Assembly: GCA_903876735.1 (NCBI GenBank)
Contig: CAIRAW010000069.1
Location: forward strand, 1-54,711
Direction: 5' to 3'
DNA length: 54,711 nt
Source: an uncultured beta proteobacterium
GTDB lineage: Bacteria > Pseudomonadota > Gammaproteobacteria > Burkholderiales > Burkholderiaceae_C
In this document: positions 7,339 to 15,631 of the stretch, in pieces
How the letters are laid out: each line of letters starts with the position of its first letter
Position numbering within the stretch: the first letter of the stretch is position 1
Position numbers and translations under genes: made by a program
Notes under the pieces: generated by a model
The model's database searches: none
The model's input: only the letters and a program-made list of their open reading frames with translations
What the model was told of the DNA's origin: nothing

Positions 7339-8616
7339 ATGTCCATTTTCGAAATCGAGGGCGGCGTGCCACTGCGCGGCACGGTGCAGGCATCGGGCAA
7401 CAAGAATGCCATCCTGCCCATGATCGCCGCCTGCATCCTGACCGATCAGGAGATGATTCTGGACAACGTGCCCGATATCATCGACGTGCGCCATATGCTC
7501 GAAGTGATCACCGACCTGGGCGGCAAGGTTGAGCGCAGCGGCGAACGCGTCAGTATCCATGTAGCGCAACTGCGCAAGAGCGAGATCGGACGCGAACTGT
7601 GCAACAAGGTCCGCACTTCCATCATGTGCGTGGCGCCATTGCTGCACCGCACCGGCAAGGCCACACTTTACCCACCCGGGGGCGATGTGATAGGCCGGCG
7701 CCGGCTCGACACCCATTTCTACGGCCTGCAAAAGCTCGGCGCCACATTGACGCTCGACGAGACCTACGATTTTGCTGTCCCGGGACGGCTCACCGGCGCT
7801 GAAATGTTCTTTGATGAGCCCTCGGTCACTGGCACCGAGCACATCCTGATGGCCGCGGTGGTCAGCGAAGGGCATACCCTGATCCGCAATGCGGCAAGTG
7901 AGCCCCATGTGCAGGACCTGGCGCACATGCTCAACGCCATGGGCGCCAGGATCAGCGGCATTGGCACCAACCAGCTCAGCATCGAAGGGGTTGCATCGCT
8001 GAGCGGTACGACACACCGCGTTTGCCACGATCACATCGAGGCCGCATCTTACCTGGCGCTGGCGGCGGCCACTGGCGGCGAAATCCGGGTGCACGGAACC
8101 GACCTGCATTCCTACTGGATGTGCCGGCGTGTCTTTGCCACGCTCGGCGTCAAAATCGAGCTCTACAAGGACCACATCTATCTGCCCGGCAACCAGGAGA
8201 TGCGCATCACACCCGATTACGACGGATCCATGCCGGTGATTGACGATGGCCCCTGGCCGCAGTTCGCCACCGACCAGATGAGCTGCATGATCACGCTGGC
8301 AACGCAAGTCGAGGGCAATGTGCTGTTCTTCGAGAAGATGTTCGAGTCGCGTCTGTACTTTGTTGACCGCCTGATCGCGATGGGCGCGCGCGCCGTCGTC
8401 TGCGATCCGCACCGCGTGGTGATCAGCGGGCGCGCCAAACTGCGCGCCACCACCCTGAGTTCACCCGATATCCGCGCTGGCATGGCGCTGCTCGGTGCGG
8501 CGCTGTGCGCCAGCGGCAAGTCCATCGTGCAAAACGCCAACATGATCGAGCGCGGCTATGAGCGCGTCGAAGAAAAGCTGCTGGCCCTGGGGGCGCGCAT
8601 TACGCGCAGGGATTGA
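7339..8616 (+). CDS. murA: MurA-family UDP-GlcNAc enolpyruvyl transferase, Cys-to-Asp variant
   Basis: 425 residues with the two-domain EPT fold along its full length. MurA adds enolpyruvate from PEP to UDP-GlcNAc, the first committed step of peptidoglycan synthesis. Conserved residues are Lys22 (SGNKNAILP), Arg120/121, Asp312 (FATDQM) and Arg379 (PDIRAG), and the C-terminal ERGYERVEEKLLALGA is typical. The loop that normally reads GGCxIG is GGDVIG here, placing Asp116 where fosfomycin alkylates Cys115 in E. coli. Such Asp enzymes are active but fosfomycin-resistant in mycobacteria and chlamydiae. A four-residue insertion precedes the FATD motif. Burkholderiales usually also carry a Cys-type murA near the his genes, so this is probably a second, divergent copy. 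ATG 7339 is preferred over 7294 because homology begins at MSIFEIEGG. Confidence 0.85.
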   Translation: MSIFEIEGGVPLRGTVQASGNKNAILPMIAACILTDQEMILDNVPDIIDVRHMLEVITDLGGKVERSGERVSIHVAQLRKSEIGRELCNKVRTSIMCVAPLLHRTGKATLYPPGGDVIGRRRLDTHFYGLQKLGATLTLDETYDFAVPGRLTGAEMFFDEPSVTGTEHILMAAVVSEGHTLIRNAASEPHVQDLAHMLNAMGARISGIGTNQLSIEGVASLSGTTHRVCHDHIEAASYLALAAATGGEIRVHGTDLHSYWMCRRVFATLGVKIELYKDHIYLPGNQEMRITPDYDGSMPVIDDGPWPQFATDQMSCMITLATQVEGNVLFFEKMFESRLYFVDRLIAMGARAVVCDPHRVVISGRAKLRATTLSSPDIRAGMALLGAALCASGKSIVQNANMIERGYERVEEKLLALGARITRRD

Positions 8617-8679
8617 ATTTAGCAGCGATCCAACTCCGTCAATCGGTGCCGGCCGACGTTGATTGTGCACAATGCGGGC

Positions 8680-9645
8680 ATGAATAAGCGCTACATCGCC
8701 CACTGGCTGCTGGCTCTGGCCTTGACCGCGCCGGCATTTGCCTTTGACCTGCAAGGCCACCGCGGCACGCGCGGCCTGGCACCCGAGAACACGCTGCCGG
8801 CTTTCGAGAAAGCCATGCGTATGGGCGTGGACACACTGGAACTGGACGTGGGCCTGAGCGCCGACAATGTGCTGGTCATCTCGCATGACCCCTACCTGAA
8901 TCCGCTGCTCGTGCGCGATGCCAAGGGCGAATGGCTGGCCGGCACCAAGGGCCCGCTGATCCGCTTGCTGACCTACGCGCAGATTCAGGCCTACGAGCTG
9001 GGCCGCATCAAGCCGGGAACGCCCTATGCCACGCAGTTCGCTACACAGGAGGCCGTCGATGGCACACGCATGCCGACGCTGGCATCGCTGTTTGATCGCG
9101 TCAAGGCCTTGGGCAGCAAGGTGCGATTCAACATCGAAACCAAGATTGATCCCACGCAGCCGAACGACACCGCCAGTCCCGAGGTGATGACCCATGCCCT
9201 GGTCAAGGTGGTGCGTGACGCCGGCATGGCCAGCCGCGTGACCATCCAGAGTTTTGACTGGCGCACGTTGCAACTCGGGCAGACCATTGCGCCCGAAATC
9301 CCGACCGCTTACCTGAGCTTTCAGAACGCCGGCAACGACACCATCACCAGCGGTGTCTGGACGGCCGGCTACAAGATTGCCGACTATCCTGACATTCCCA
9401 CCATGGTCAAGGCAGCAGGCGGAGCCATCTGGTCGCCCAACGGGGGTGCTGTGACCGAAGACCTGGTGAAGAAGGCGCACGCCGTGGGCCTGCAGGTTTT
9501 ACCCTGGACCATCAACAACCCGCCCGAGATGGACAAGCTGATCGGCTGGGGCGTGGACGGCATCATCAGCGACTATCCAGACCGCCTGCGCAAGGTGATG
9601 GCGGCTCGCGGCATGCCGTTGCCGACTCCGGTTGCCGCCCCGTAA
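8680..9645 (+). CDS. Exported glycerophosphodiester phosphodiesterase
   Basis: 321 residues from ATG 8680 (an upstream ATG at 8659 would spoil the signal peptide). The N-terminus is a signal peptide (basic start, hydrophobic core, TAPAFA) giving a periplasmic enzyme. The GDPD catalytic set is visible: HRGTRGLAPENT with the general acid His and metal-binding Glu, ELDVGLSADNVLVISHDP with the second metal site and catalytic His, and FNIETKID further on. GDPD cleaves glycerophosphodiesters to glycerol-3-phosphate and an alcohol, and is used in phospholipid and phosphate salvage. The C-terminal GVDGIISDYPDRL is the usual end of the barrel. It converges on glcD across a repeat-rich gap. Confidence 0.95.
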   Translation: MNKRYIAHWLLALALTAPAFAFDLQGHRGTRGLAPENTLPAFEKAMRMGVDTLELDVGLSADNVLVISHDPYLNPLLVRDAKGEWLAGTKGPLIRLLTYAQIQAYELGRIKPGTPYATQFATQEAVDGTRMPTLASLFDRVKALGSKVRFNIETKIDPTQPNDTASPEVMTHALVKVVRDAGMASRVTIQSFDWRTLQLGQTIAPEIPTAYLSFQNAGNDTITSGVWTAGYKIADYPDIPTMVKAAGGAIWSPNGGAVTEDLVKKAHAVGLQVLPWTINNPPEMDKLIGWGVDGIISDYPDRLRKVMAARGMPLPTPVAAP

Positions 9646-9744
9646 TTGCGCAGTCGGCTTGGTCCTGGCCAGTGACTGGTGGGGTGGATCGTGAACCCGG
9701 ATTGCAGCGCAAGCGGTCTTCCATGCTGGATGGTTTGCGTGGGT

Positions 9745-9844
9745 CGATGACACTGCCGCAGACGGTCCCGCTCATGTCCCCCGGAGCGGGCTGCGCCCAC
9801 TCCTCCTCCTTGACTTCGCTGCACCATCCGCGACAGTGTCATCG
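9745..9844 (-). repeat. Structured repeat, copy A
   Basis: The ends form imperfect inverted arms (9745-9765 and 9824-9844), beginning CGATGACACTG and ending CAGTGTCATCG. Read on the minus strand the interior carries GCAGCGAAGTCAAGGAGGAG, then a small stem with GGGC-GCA-GCCC, then CGGGGGACA. The same interior order occurs in copies B and C on the plus strand, while the outer arms are different in each. It includes a perfect Shine-Dalgarno-like AAGGAGG. Confidence 0.7.
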
Positions 9845-9901
9845 TCAACTGGCCGTGTTGGCATGCAATGCGTCAATACCATTGGTCCCCACAACGCTGG
9901 C

Positions 9902-9999
9902 GGACTCAGGACGGCGTGGCGCTCAGCGAAGTGAGGTCAAGGAGGAGGCCGAAGGCCGGGGGACACGAACGGAGCTGAGTGCCGCGTCGTCCTGAGTCC
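9902..9999 (+). repeat. Structured repeat, copy B
   Basis: Outer arms 9902-9916 (GGACTCAGGACGGCG) and 9985-9999 (CGTCGTCCTGAGTCC) pair with one mismatch. Inside them a second pair, GGCGCTCAGC and GCTGAGTGCC, extends the stem. The core has GCGAAG, then TCAAGGAGGAG, a small stem GGCC-GAA-GGCC and GGGGGACA. Core identity with copy C is high, whereas arm sequence is not shared, so the pairing rather than the sequence of the arms is kept. Confidence 0.72.
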
Positions 10000-10106
10000 T
10001 GACGTGCCTGGTCCCGAGGTCTGAAATCCATTTGGAAAGACCGCTATGTGTCTTTAAGCGCCGGTGAACTCTCCCGATGGTTGCCGGTCAACAGCGTTGG
10101 TTGCTG

Positions 10107-10194
10107 CAGGACGGCATGGCGCTCAGCGCAGCGGCATCAAGGAGGAGCCCAAAGGGCGGGGGACAGCCGCGGAGTTGAGTGCCAGGTCGGCCTG
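10107..10194 (+). repeat. Structured repeat, copy C
   Basis: Outer arms 10107-10120 (CAGGACGGCATGGC) and 10181-10194 (GCCAGGTCGGCCTG) pair imperfectly; the adjoining GCGCTCAGC / GTTGAGTGC pair matches copy B with one G-T change. The core again has TCAAGGAGGAG, a small stem GCCC-AAA-GGGC and GGGGGACA. Compared with copy B (GGCC-GAA-GGCC) both sides of this inner stem have changed together. Confidence 0.72.
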
Positions 10195-10228
10195 CGAACC
10201 TCACGAACCATGGTGCATCGGCCACTGG

Positions 10229-10249
10229 ATCCCGGGTCAGGCCCGGGAT
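10229..10249. repeat. Palindrome ATCCCGGG-N5-CCCGGGAT, possible bidirectional terminator
   Basis: A perfect 8-bp inverted repeat around TCAGG, 7 bases from the end of glcD. The wider phrase CTGGATCCCGGGTCAGGCCC, followed by GGGATGAC, resembles a dispersed palindromic repeat common in many proteobacterial genomes. Without a T-run it is not a classical terminator, but its place at the 3' end of glcD suits transcript-end formation. Confidence 0.6.
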
Positions 10250-10256
10250 GACAAAC

Positions 10257-11759
10257 CTAGAACCGCTCCAACTCCGCGAACTTCAGGCGGCCGCCGCGCA
10301 CCAGCATCTTGCCGTATTCGGCGCAGCGCTGCGGTGTCGGGATCACTTTGCCGGGGTTGAGCAATCCCTTGACGTCGAAGGCGCGCTTGACGCCGAACAT
10401 CTGCTCGTTTTCTTCGGCTGAAAACTGCACGCACATCGAATTGAGTTTCTCGATGCCCACGCCATGCTCGCCGGTCACGGTGCCGCCCATGGCCACACTG
10501 GTTTCCAGAATGTCGGCGCCGAACAACTCGCAGCGGTGCAACTGATCCGGGTCGTTGGCGTCGAACAGGATCAGCGGGTGCAGGTTGCCGTCACCGGCAT
10601 GGAACACATTGCAGCAGCGCAAGCCGTATTTCTTTTCCATTTCGCCAATGGCGATCAGGATGTCGGCCAGGCGCTTGCGCGGAATCGTCGAGTCCATGCA
10701 CATGTAGTCGGGGCTGATGCGCCCGCTGGCTGGAAACGCATTCTTGCGCCCGCTCCAGAACTTCAGGCGTTCGGCTTCATCCTTGCTGACGGCAATCGCG
10801 GTGGCGCCATGCTGGCGCAGCACCGTGCTCATGCGGCCGATTTCCTCTTCGACTTCTTCCGGTGTGCCGTCGCTCTCGCACAGCAGGATCGCTGCGGCGC
10901 TCAGGTCGTAGCCGGCGTGCACATAGTCTTCCACGGCTGCCGTCATGGGTTTGTCCATCATCTCCAGACCGGCCGGGATGATGCCCGCAGCGATGACGCC
11001 GGCCACGGCGTCACCGGCCTTGCGGATGTCATCGAAGCTGGCCATGATGCAGCGCGCCAGTTGCGGCTTGGGCACCAGTTTGACCGTGACCTCGGTCGTG
11101 ACGGCGAGCATGCCTTCGGAGCCGATCACGATGCTGAGCAAATCGAGACCCGCCGCGTCGAGTGCATCAGAGCCGAATTCGATGGGTTCGCCTTCCATCG
11201 TGAAGCCTCTGACCTTGAGGATGTTGTGCAGGGTCAGGCCGTATTTCAGGCAGTGCACGCCGCCGGCGTTCTCAGCCACATTGCCGCCGATGGTGCAGGC
11301 AATCTGGCTTGATGGATCGGGCGCGTAGTACAGACCGTGGGGCGCTGCGGCCTCGCTGATGGCGAGGTTGCGCACGCCGCACTGCACTTGCGCGCTGCGG
11401 CTGTGGGCATCGATGCGGATGATCTTGTTGAACTTGGCCAGTGACAGTGTGACGCCCAGGCGGTGCGGCATGGCGCCGCCCGACAGACCGGTACCGGCAC
11501 CGCGCGCCACCACCGGCACGCCCAGCGCGTGGCAGGCACGCAGCACGGCCTGCACTTGCGCTTCGGTTTCGGGCAGGGCCACCACCAGCGGGCGCTGACG
11601 ATAGGCACTCAGGCCGTCGCATTCGTAGGGCGTCGTGTCTTCGTTGTGCCAGAGCAGGGCATGTGCTGGCAGGCACGCACGCAGCGCCTGCACCACCTGG
11701 GCTTGGCGTTCTGATTTTTCGAGCAAGTCCTGCTGATCGGCAGAAAAGGATGCGGTCAT
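10257..11759 (-). CDS. glcD: FAD-linked oxidase, GlcD / D-lactate dehydrogenase type
   Basis: 500 residues from the ATG at 11759; the frame is open further upstream but that part is low-complexity and overlaps the divergent promoter. The PCMH-type FAD domain has VVARGAGTGLSGGAMP (about residues 81-96) and the PDPSSQIACTIGGNVAENAGG stretch; the C-terminal domain has NVFHAGDGNLHPLILF and GTVTGEHGVGIEK. GlcD oxidises glycolate with GlcE and GlcF; single-gene relatives oxidise D-lactate or other 2-hydroxy acids. No glcE or glcF follows in the window, so the substrate is open. The gene is divergent from an MFS transporter and converges on the phosphodiesterase. Confidence 0.88.
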   Translation of the reverse strand: MTASFSADQQDLLEKSERQAQVVQALRACLPAHALLWHNEDTTPYECDGLSAYRQRPLVVALPETEAQVQAVLRACHALGVPVVARGAGTGLSGGAMPHRLGVTLSLAKFNKIIRIDAHSRSAQVQCGVRNLAISEAAAPHGLYYAPDPSSQIACTIGGNVAENAGGVHCLKYGLTLHNILKVRGFTMEGEPIEFGSDALDAAGLDLLSIVIGSEGMLAVTTEVTVKLVPKPQLARCIMASFDDIRKAGDAVAGVIAAGIIPAGLEMMDKPMTAAVEDYVHAGYDLSAAAILLCESDGTPEEVEEEIGRMSTVLRQHGATAIAVSKDEAERLKFWSGRKNAFPASGRISPDYMCMDSTIPRKRLADILIAIGEMEKKYGLRCCNVFHAGDGNLHPLILFDANDPDQLHRCELFGADILETSVAMGGTVTGEHGVGIEKLNSMCVQFSAEENEQMFGVKRAFDVKGLLNPGKVIPTPQRCAEYGKMLVRGGRLKFAELERF

Positions 11760-11769
11760 GGCGCCATTG

Positions 11770-11798
11770 TTGCACTTGTTTTGTCGCCCTCCTAGAAT
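11770..11798 (+). promoter_or_regulatory. Sigma-70 promoter for the MFS gene at 11851
   Basis: TTGCAC (11770-11775) and TAGAAT (11793-11798) are spaced by 17 bases, each hexamer one or two changes from consensus. Transcription would begin near 11805, leaving a leader of about 45 bases before the MFS start. The element sits in the 91-base gap between divergent glcD and the transporter gene. Confidence 0.65.
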
Positions 11799-11850
11799 CG
11801 AGCTCCCAAACCGTTGCCGTTCATGGTGACGGTGTCCACACCAAGATCCC

Positions 11851-13158
11851 ATGCTGCCTGAAGCTACCGGCGCCTGGCAGCGACGCTGGCAGAAATGGCG
11901 TTCATTTCTGCCCACGCTGCCGGCCCACGATTTGTTGCGTGATGCCACTTACCGGCGACTCTGGTCATCGATACTGATCAGTTCCTTCGGTGGGCAGATC
12001 ACGATGCTGGCGCTGCCGCTGACAGCCGCCGTGTTGCTGCACGCCACGCCAACGCAGATGGGCTTGCTGACGGCGATGGAACTCGCACCTTTTGTTCTGC
12101 TCTCGCTGCCGGCCGGTGTTTGGCTTGACCGGGTGCGCAAGCTGCCGGTCTATGTCGTGGGCGAAGGTTTCATTGCGCTGGCGCTGGCCACCGTGCCGCT
12201 GGCCTGGTACCTGGATTGGCTCAGCATGCCCTTTCTGTACGCAGTTGCGTTCTCCATCGGCTGTGTATTCGTCACCGCCGGTACGGCGGCGCAGATTGTG
12301 CTCACCCAGGTGGTACCGCGGGAACGGCTGGTTGAGGCGCACGCCAAAAATTCACTGGCGTCATCGGGCGCCGAGGTTGCAGGCCCGGGCGTGGCCGGCG
12401 TGCTGATCAAGTTGGTCGGCGCGCCGATGGCGCTGCTGGCCGACGCAGCGCTGCTGATCGGCAGCGTGCTGATTCTGCGCGGTCTGACGGTCACGGAAAA
12501 CCGGCCCGATACCGGCAGCACCCATTTCTGGCGCGACCTCAAAGCCGGTTTGCGTTTTGTTGTTGAGCACCGGATGCTGCTGTCGCTGGCCGCTGCGGTT
12601 GGCATGTGGCAGCTGTGCCATCAGTGTGCGATGGTGGTGCAGATCCTGTTTGCCACGCGCGAGCTCGGCCTTAACGAGGGCCAGGTTGGCTTGTGCTACA
12701 CCGGTCTGGGCCTGGGTACGATTGTGGCAAGCAGCCTGGGCAACCGCATTTCAAGGCGACTCGGCCCCGGACCCTGTCTGATCCTGGGCATTGCGGTCTG
12801 TGGTGTCGGCTGGTTGCAAATGGCCCTGGCACCGCTGGGGGCTTGGGGCGTCTTCTCCTTTGTCCTGATGCTGCTGTGTTTCGGTGTTGGCGCCGTCTTC
12901 ATCTTCATCAACTTCCTGGCGCTGCGCCAGGCCGTGACGCCCGAGCCCATGCTGGGCCGCATGACCAGCACCATGCGCTGGCTGATCCTGATCCCGGCCG
13001 GGCCTGGCGCGTTGCTGGGGGGTTACCTGGGCGAGCACCTGGGCTTGCGCTACGCGCTGGCGGTCGGAGGTGTCGGTGCGATTGCGCTGGCGCTATGGGC
13101 CTGGCGCCATCCGGTGCTGCGCCATGTGCGCGCGCTGCCGACGGCACCGGCCGCCTGA
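11851..13158 (+). CDS. MFS transporter (MdfA/Bcr-like or macrolide-efflux type, substrate unknown)
   Basis: 435 residues with 11-12 predicted membrane spans after a basic cytoplasmic N-terminus (WQRRWQKWRSF). The span 2-3 loop reads LPAGVWLDRVRKLPVYVVGE, an MFS motif A variant, and QVVPRERLVEAHAKNSLASSGAEVAGPGVAG at about residues 152-182 resembles the permeases annotated as enterobactin- or macrolide-efflux MFS proteins. No substrate can be assigned from this. A good promoter lies 50 bases upstream. The gene converges on the carboxypeptidase gene with only 14 bases between stops. Confidence 0.88.
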   Translation: MLPEATGAWQRRWQKWRSFLPTLPAHDLLRDATYRRLWSSILISSFGGQITMLALPLTAAVLLHATPTQMGLLTAMELAPFVLLSLPAGVWLDRVRKLPVYVVGEGFIALALATVPLAWYLDWLSMPFLYAVAFSIGCVFVTAGTAAQIVLTQVVPRERLVEAHAKNSLASSGAEVAGPGVAGVLIKLVGAPMALLADAALLIGSVLILRGLTVTENRPDTGSTHFWRDLKAGLRFVVEHRMLLSLAAAVGMWQLCHQCAMVVQILFATRELGLNEGQVGLCYTGLGLGTIVASSLGNRISRRLGPGPCLILGIAVCGVGWLQMALAPLGAWGVFSFVLMLLCFGVGAVFIFINFLALRQAVTPEPMLGRMTSTMRWLILIPAGPGALLGGYLGEHLGLRYALAVGGVGAIALALWAWRHPVLRHVRALPTAPAA

Positions 13159-13172
13159 GGCAGCAAGCGCCG

Positions 13173-14678
13173 TCAGGCGCCGAGGTAGCGGCGCTCCAGG
13201 TGCCGGCGCAGGTGCTGCGGGTTGAGCGCCTCACCCGTTGCACGCTGCACCAGTTCCCCGGTTTCCCAGCGACTGGCTTGCTGCCAGATGTGCTCGTTTA
13301 GCCAGGAAAAGATCGGTGCCAGATCGCCTGCGGCGATGCGCGCGTCCATATCGGTTTGCGTCTGGCGCATCGATGCGAAATACTGCGCCGCGTACATGGC
13401 GCCCAGCGTGTAGCTCGGGAAGTAGCCAAAACTACCACCAGGCCAGTGGATGTCCTGCAGACAGCCATCGCGGTAGTTGCCACGGGTGTCGAGCCCGAGA
13501 TAGGTCTGCATTTTTTCATCCCACAGCGCCGGGATGTCGCTCGCCTCGATGTCGCCGCCAATCAGGGCGCGCTCGATCTCGTAGCGCAAGATGACGTGCG
13601 CCGGGTAACTCAACTCATCGGCATCGACGCGGATCAGCCCTGGTTTTACGCGCGTGAACAAACGAGCCAGGTTGGGCGCGTCGAAAGCGGCCTGCTCGCC
13701 CAGATGTTTATTCAGCAGCGGCGAAATCAGCGCCAGAAAAGCCGGGTTGCGACCGATCTGCATCTCGAACGACAGGCTTTGACTCTCGTGAATGGCCATC
13801 GAACGCGCCCGACCCATCGGCAGTGCAAGGTTGTCGCGCGGCAGGTTCTGCTCGTAACGCGCGTGTCCGGTCTCGTGAACAATGCCCATCAGGCTGCGCA
13901 TGAAGTCGTCTTCGTTATAGCGGGTGGTGATGCGCACGTCCTCGGGAACGCCGCCGCAAAAGGGATGGGTTGAGAGGTCGAGTCGGCCAGCGGAAAAATC
14001 AAAGCCCAGCAGTTCCATGAGTTCGAGCCCCAGGGCGCGTTGCTTGTCGATGGCAAACGGTCCCTGCGCGGCCAGCACGGTTTGTGCGGCCTGTTTCTCG
14101 CGCACGGTGGCGATCAACCCGGGCAGCCAGCGCTTGACATCGTCAAAGATGACATCGATCACGGCGCCACGGGCGCCGGATTCGAAGCGGTCCAGCAGCG
14201 CGTCGTAGCCGCTGATGCCTTTGCCTTGCGCCAGACATTGGGCTTCTTCGCGTGCCAGTTGCACGACTTCCTGGAAGTTCTGCAGGAAGCCACTCCAGTC
14301 GTTTTGCGTTCGCTGCGTGCGCCAGGCATGCTCGCAGCGGGAACTGGCCAGACTCTTGGCCTGCACCAGCCGCGCCGGCAACAGATTGGCCTGCTCCCAG
14401 TCGCGCCGCATTTCGCGCAGGCTGGCGGCTTGTTGTGAATCGAGCGCTTCCTCGGCTGCGCGCGCCAGCAGATCGGCCAGCGCCGGGTCGGCCAGGGTCT
14501 GGTGGACCAGCAGGTCGAGTTCGGCCAGTGCGGCCGCGCGCGCCGCGTTGCCTTTGGGCGGCATCATGGCGGCCTGGTCCCATCCGGCGATGGAGCCCAG
14601 ATGCTGGTAGTGATGGAGCCGGGTAAAGGTGCTTGCCAGCGCGTCATAGGCGGGAAGATGCATAACCAGGGTCTCCAT
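13173..14678 (-). CDS. Carboxypeptidase Taq-type metallopeptidase (M32)
   Basis: 501 residues, the normal M32 length. The zinc site HETGH is in GIVHETGHARYEQNLPRDN, followed by the family's MAIHESQSLSFEMQIGR, which carries the third ligand region; PFCGGVPEDVRITTRYNEDDF upstream is also typical. These enzymes remove C-terminal residues from peptides in the cytoplasm, with broad specificity except proline. The start could be at 14678 or at the internal ATG at 14663 (MHLPAYDAL); homology fits the latter slightly better. Divergent from psd. Confidence 0.94.
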   Translation of the reverse strand: METLVMHLPAYDALASTFTRLHHYQHLGSIAGWDQAAMMPPKGNAARAAALAELDLLVHQTLADPALADLLARAAEEALDSQQAASLREMRRDWEQANLLPARLVQAKSLASSRCEHAWRTQRTQNDWSGFLQNFQEVVQLAREEAQCLAQGKGISGYDALLDRFESGARGAVIDVIFDDVKRWLPGLIATVREKQAAQTVLAAQGPFAIDKQRALGLELMELLGFDFSAGRLDLSTHPFCGGVPEDVRITTRYNEDDFMRSLMGIVHETGHARYEQNLPRDNLALPMGRARSMAIHESQSLSFEMQIGRNPAFLALISPLLNKHLGEQAAFDAPNLARLFTRVKPGLIRVDADELSYPAHVILRYEIERALIGGDIEASDIPALWDEKMQTYLGLDTRGNYRDGCLQDIHWPGGSFGYFPSYTLGAMYAAQYFASMRQTQTDMDARIAAGDLAPIFSWLNEHIWQQASRWETGELVQRATGEALNPQHLRRHLERRYLGA

Positions 14679-14757
14679 TCTTGAGGTCGGTCAGTTGAAG
14701 GCGGCATTGTCACACGCTCGCTACAATCCGGCCCATTCTCATAACAGGTAGTCACCC

Positions 14758-15603
14758 ATGTCCGATCGCCTTGCCGTGCTGCCGCAGTACCTGCTGCCCA
14801 AGCAGGCTTTGACGGCCCTGGCCGGGCGCATCGCCTCAGCGCGCGGCGGGCGTCTGACGAGCGCGCTGATTGCCTGGTTCGTGCGCCGCTATGGCGTTGA
14901 CATGGACGAGGCCGCCAACGCCGACATCGCCAGCTACGCCAGCTTCAATGACTTCTTCACGCGCGCCCTGAAAGAAGGTGCGCGGCCGCTGGCGTCGGCG
15001 GAACTGATCAGCCCGGTTGATGGCGCCATCAGCCAGTTTGGCACCATGCAAAAGGATCAGATTTTTCAGGCCAAGGGCCACCACTATTCAAGCCGCGCCT
15101 TGCTGGGTGGCGATGCCGCATTGGCCGCGCAATTCGACGACGGAAGCTCCGCCACCTTGTACTTGAGCCCGCGCGATTACCACCGCATCCACATGCCCTG
15201 TGCCGGTCGCCTGAAGCGCATGATTTACGTACCCGGCGACCTGTTCTCGGTCAATCCGACGACAGCGCGCGGAGTGCCGGGGCTGTTTGCGCGCAACGAG
15301 CGAGTGGTCTGCATCTTTGAGTCGGCGCAGGGGCCGTTCGCGCTGGTGCTGGTCGGCGCCACCATCGTTGGCAGCATGGCCACTGTCTGGCACGGTGTGG
15401 TCAACGCGCGGCGCAGTGGCGAGTTGCGTGAATGGCAGTACGCTGACAGTGCAGTGACGCTGGAACAAGGCCAGGAGATGGGCCGCTTCCTGCTCGGCTC
15501 GACCGTTGTGCTGTTGTTTCCCAAAGGGCCGCTGCAGTTCAGCCCGGCCTGGGCACCGGGTGGGGCGATCCGCATGGGCGAACTCATGGCGCGGCGCGCT
15601 TAG
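14758..15603 (+). CDS. psd: Phosphatidylserine decarboxylase proenzyme
   Basis: 281 residues. Psd makes phosphatidylethanolamine, the main zwitterionic lipid, from phosphatidylserine at the inner membrane. The self-cleavage site LGST is at about residues 246-249, so Ser248 becomes the pyruvoyl group of the alpha chain. Upstream markers are YASFNDFFTRALKEGARP, SPVDGAISQFG and the YLSPRDYHRIHMP block with the conserved His residues of the active site. It is transcribed alone, divergent from the M32 peptidase, 28 bases ahead of an enoyl-CoA hydratase gene with which it may be cotranscribed. Confidence 0.96.
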   Translation: MSDRLAVLPQYLLPKQALTALAGRIASARGGRLTSALIAWFVRRYGVDMDEAANADIASYASFNDFFTRALKEGARPLASAELISPVDGAISQFGTMQKDQIFQAKGHHYSSRALLGGDAALAAQFDDGSSATLYLSPRDYHRIHMPCAGRLKRMIYVPGDLFSVNPTTARGVPGLFARNERVVCIFESAQGPFALVLVGATIVGSMATVWHGVVNARRSGELREWQYADSAVTLEQGQEMGRFLLGSTVVLLFPKGPLQFSPAWAPGGAIRMGELMARRA

Positions 15604-15631
15604 GCGCCTTGCGTTCTGCCAGAATACTGGC

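Larger units (their letters stand above)
9646..10256. other. 611-bp non-coding gap between convergent genes, rich in structured repeats
   Basis: The gap separates two genes that end towards each other (the phosphodiesterase from the left, the FAD oxidase from the right). Open frames inside it are short, overlap on several frames and match no family I know. About half of the gap is taken by three copies of a hairpin-forming repeat (9745-9844, 9902-9999, 10107-10194) and a short GC palindrome (10229-10249), listed separately. I see nothing recognisable in 9646-9744, 9845-9901 and 10000-10106. Confidence 0.8.

Noticed and set aside
7315..8412. Open frame of 365 codons on the minus strand over murA
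   Set aside because: Antisense to a full-length EPT-family gene and without domain features; explained by high third-position GC.
9672..10360. Several 80-107-codon frames in the GDPD-glcD gap
   Set aside because: They overlap one another in different frames, cross the inverted repeats and lack ribosome binding sites and family features; the repeats explain the sequence better.
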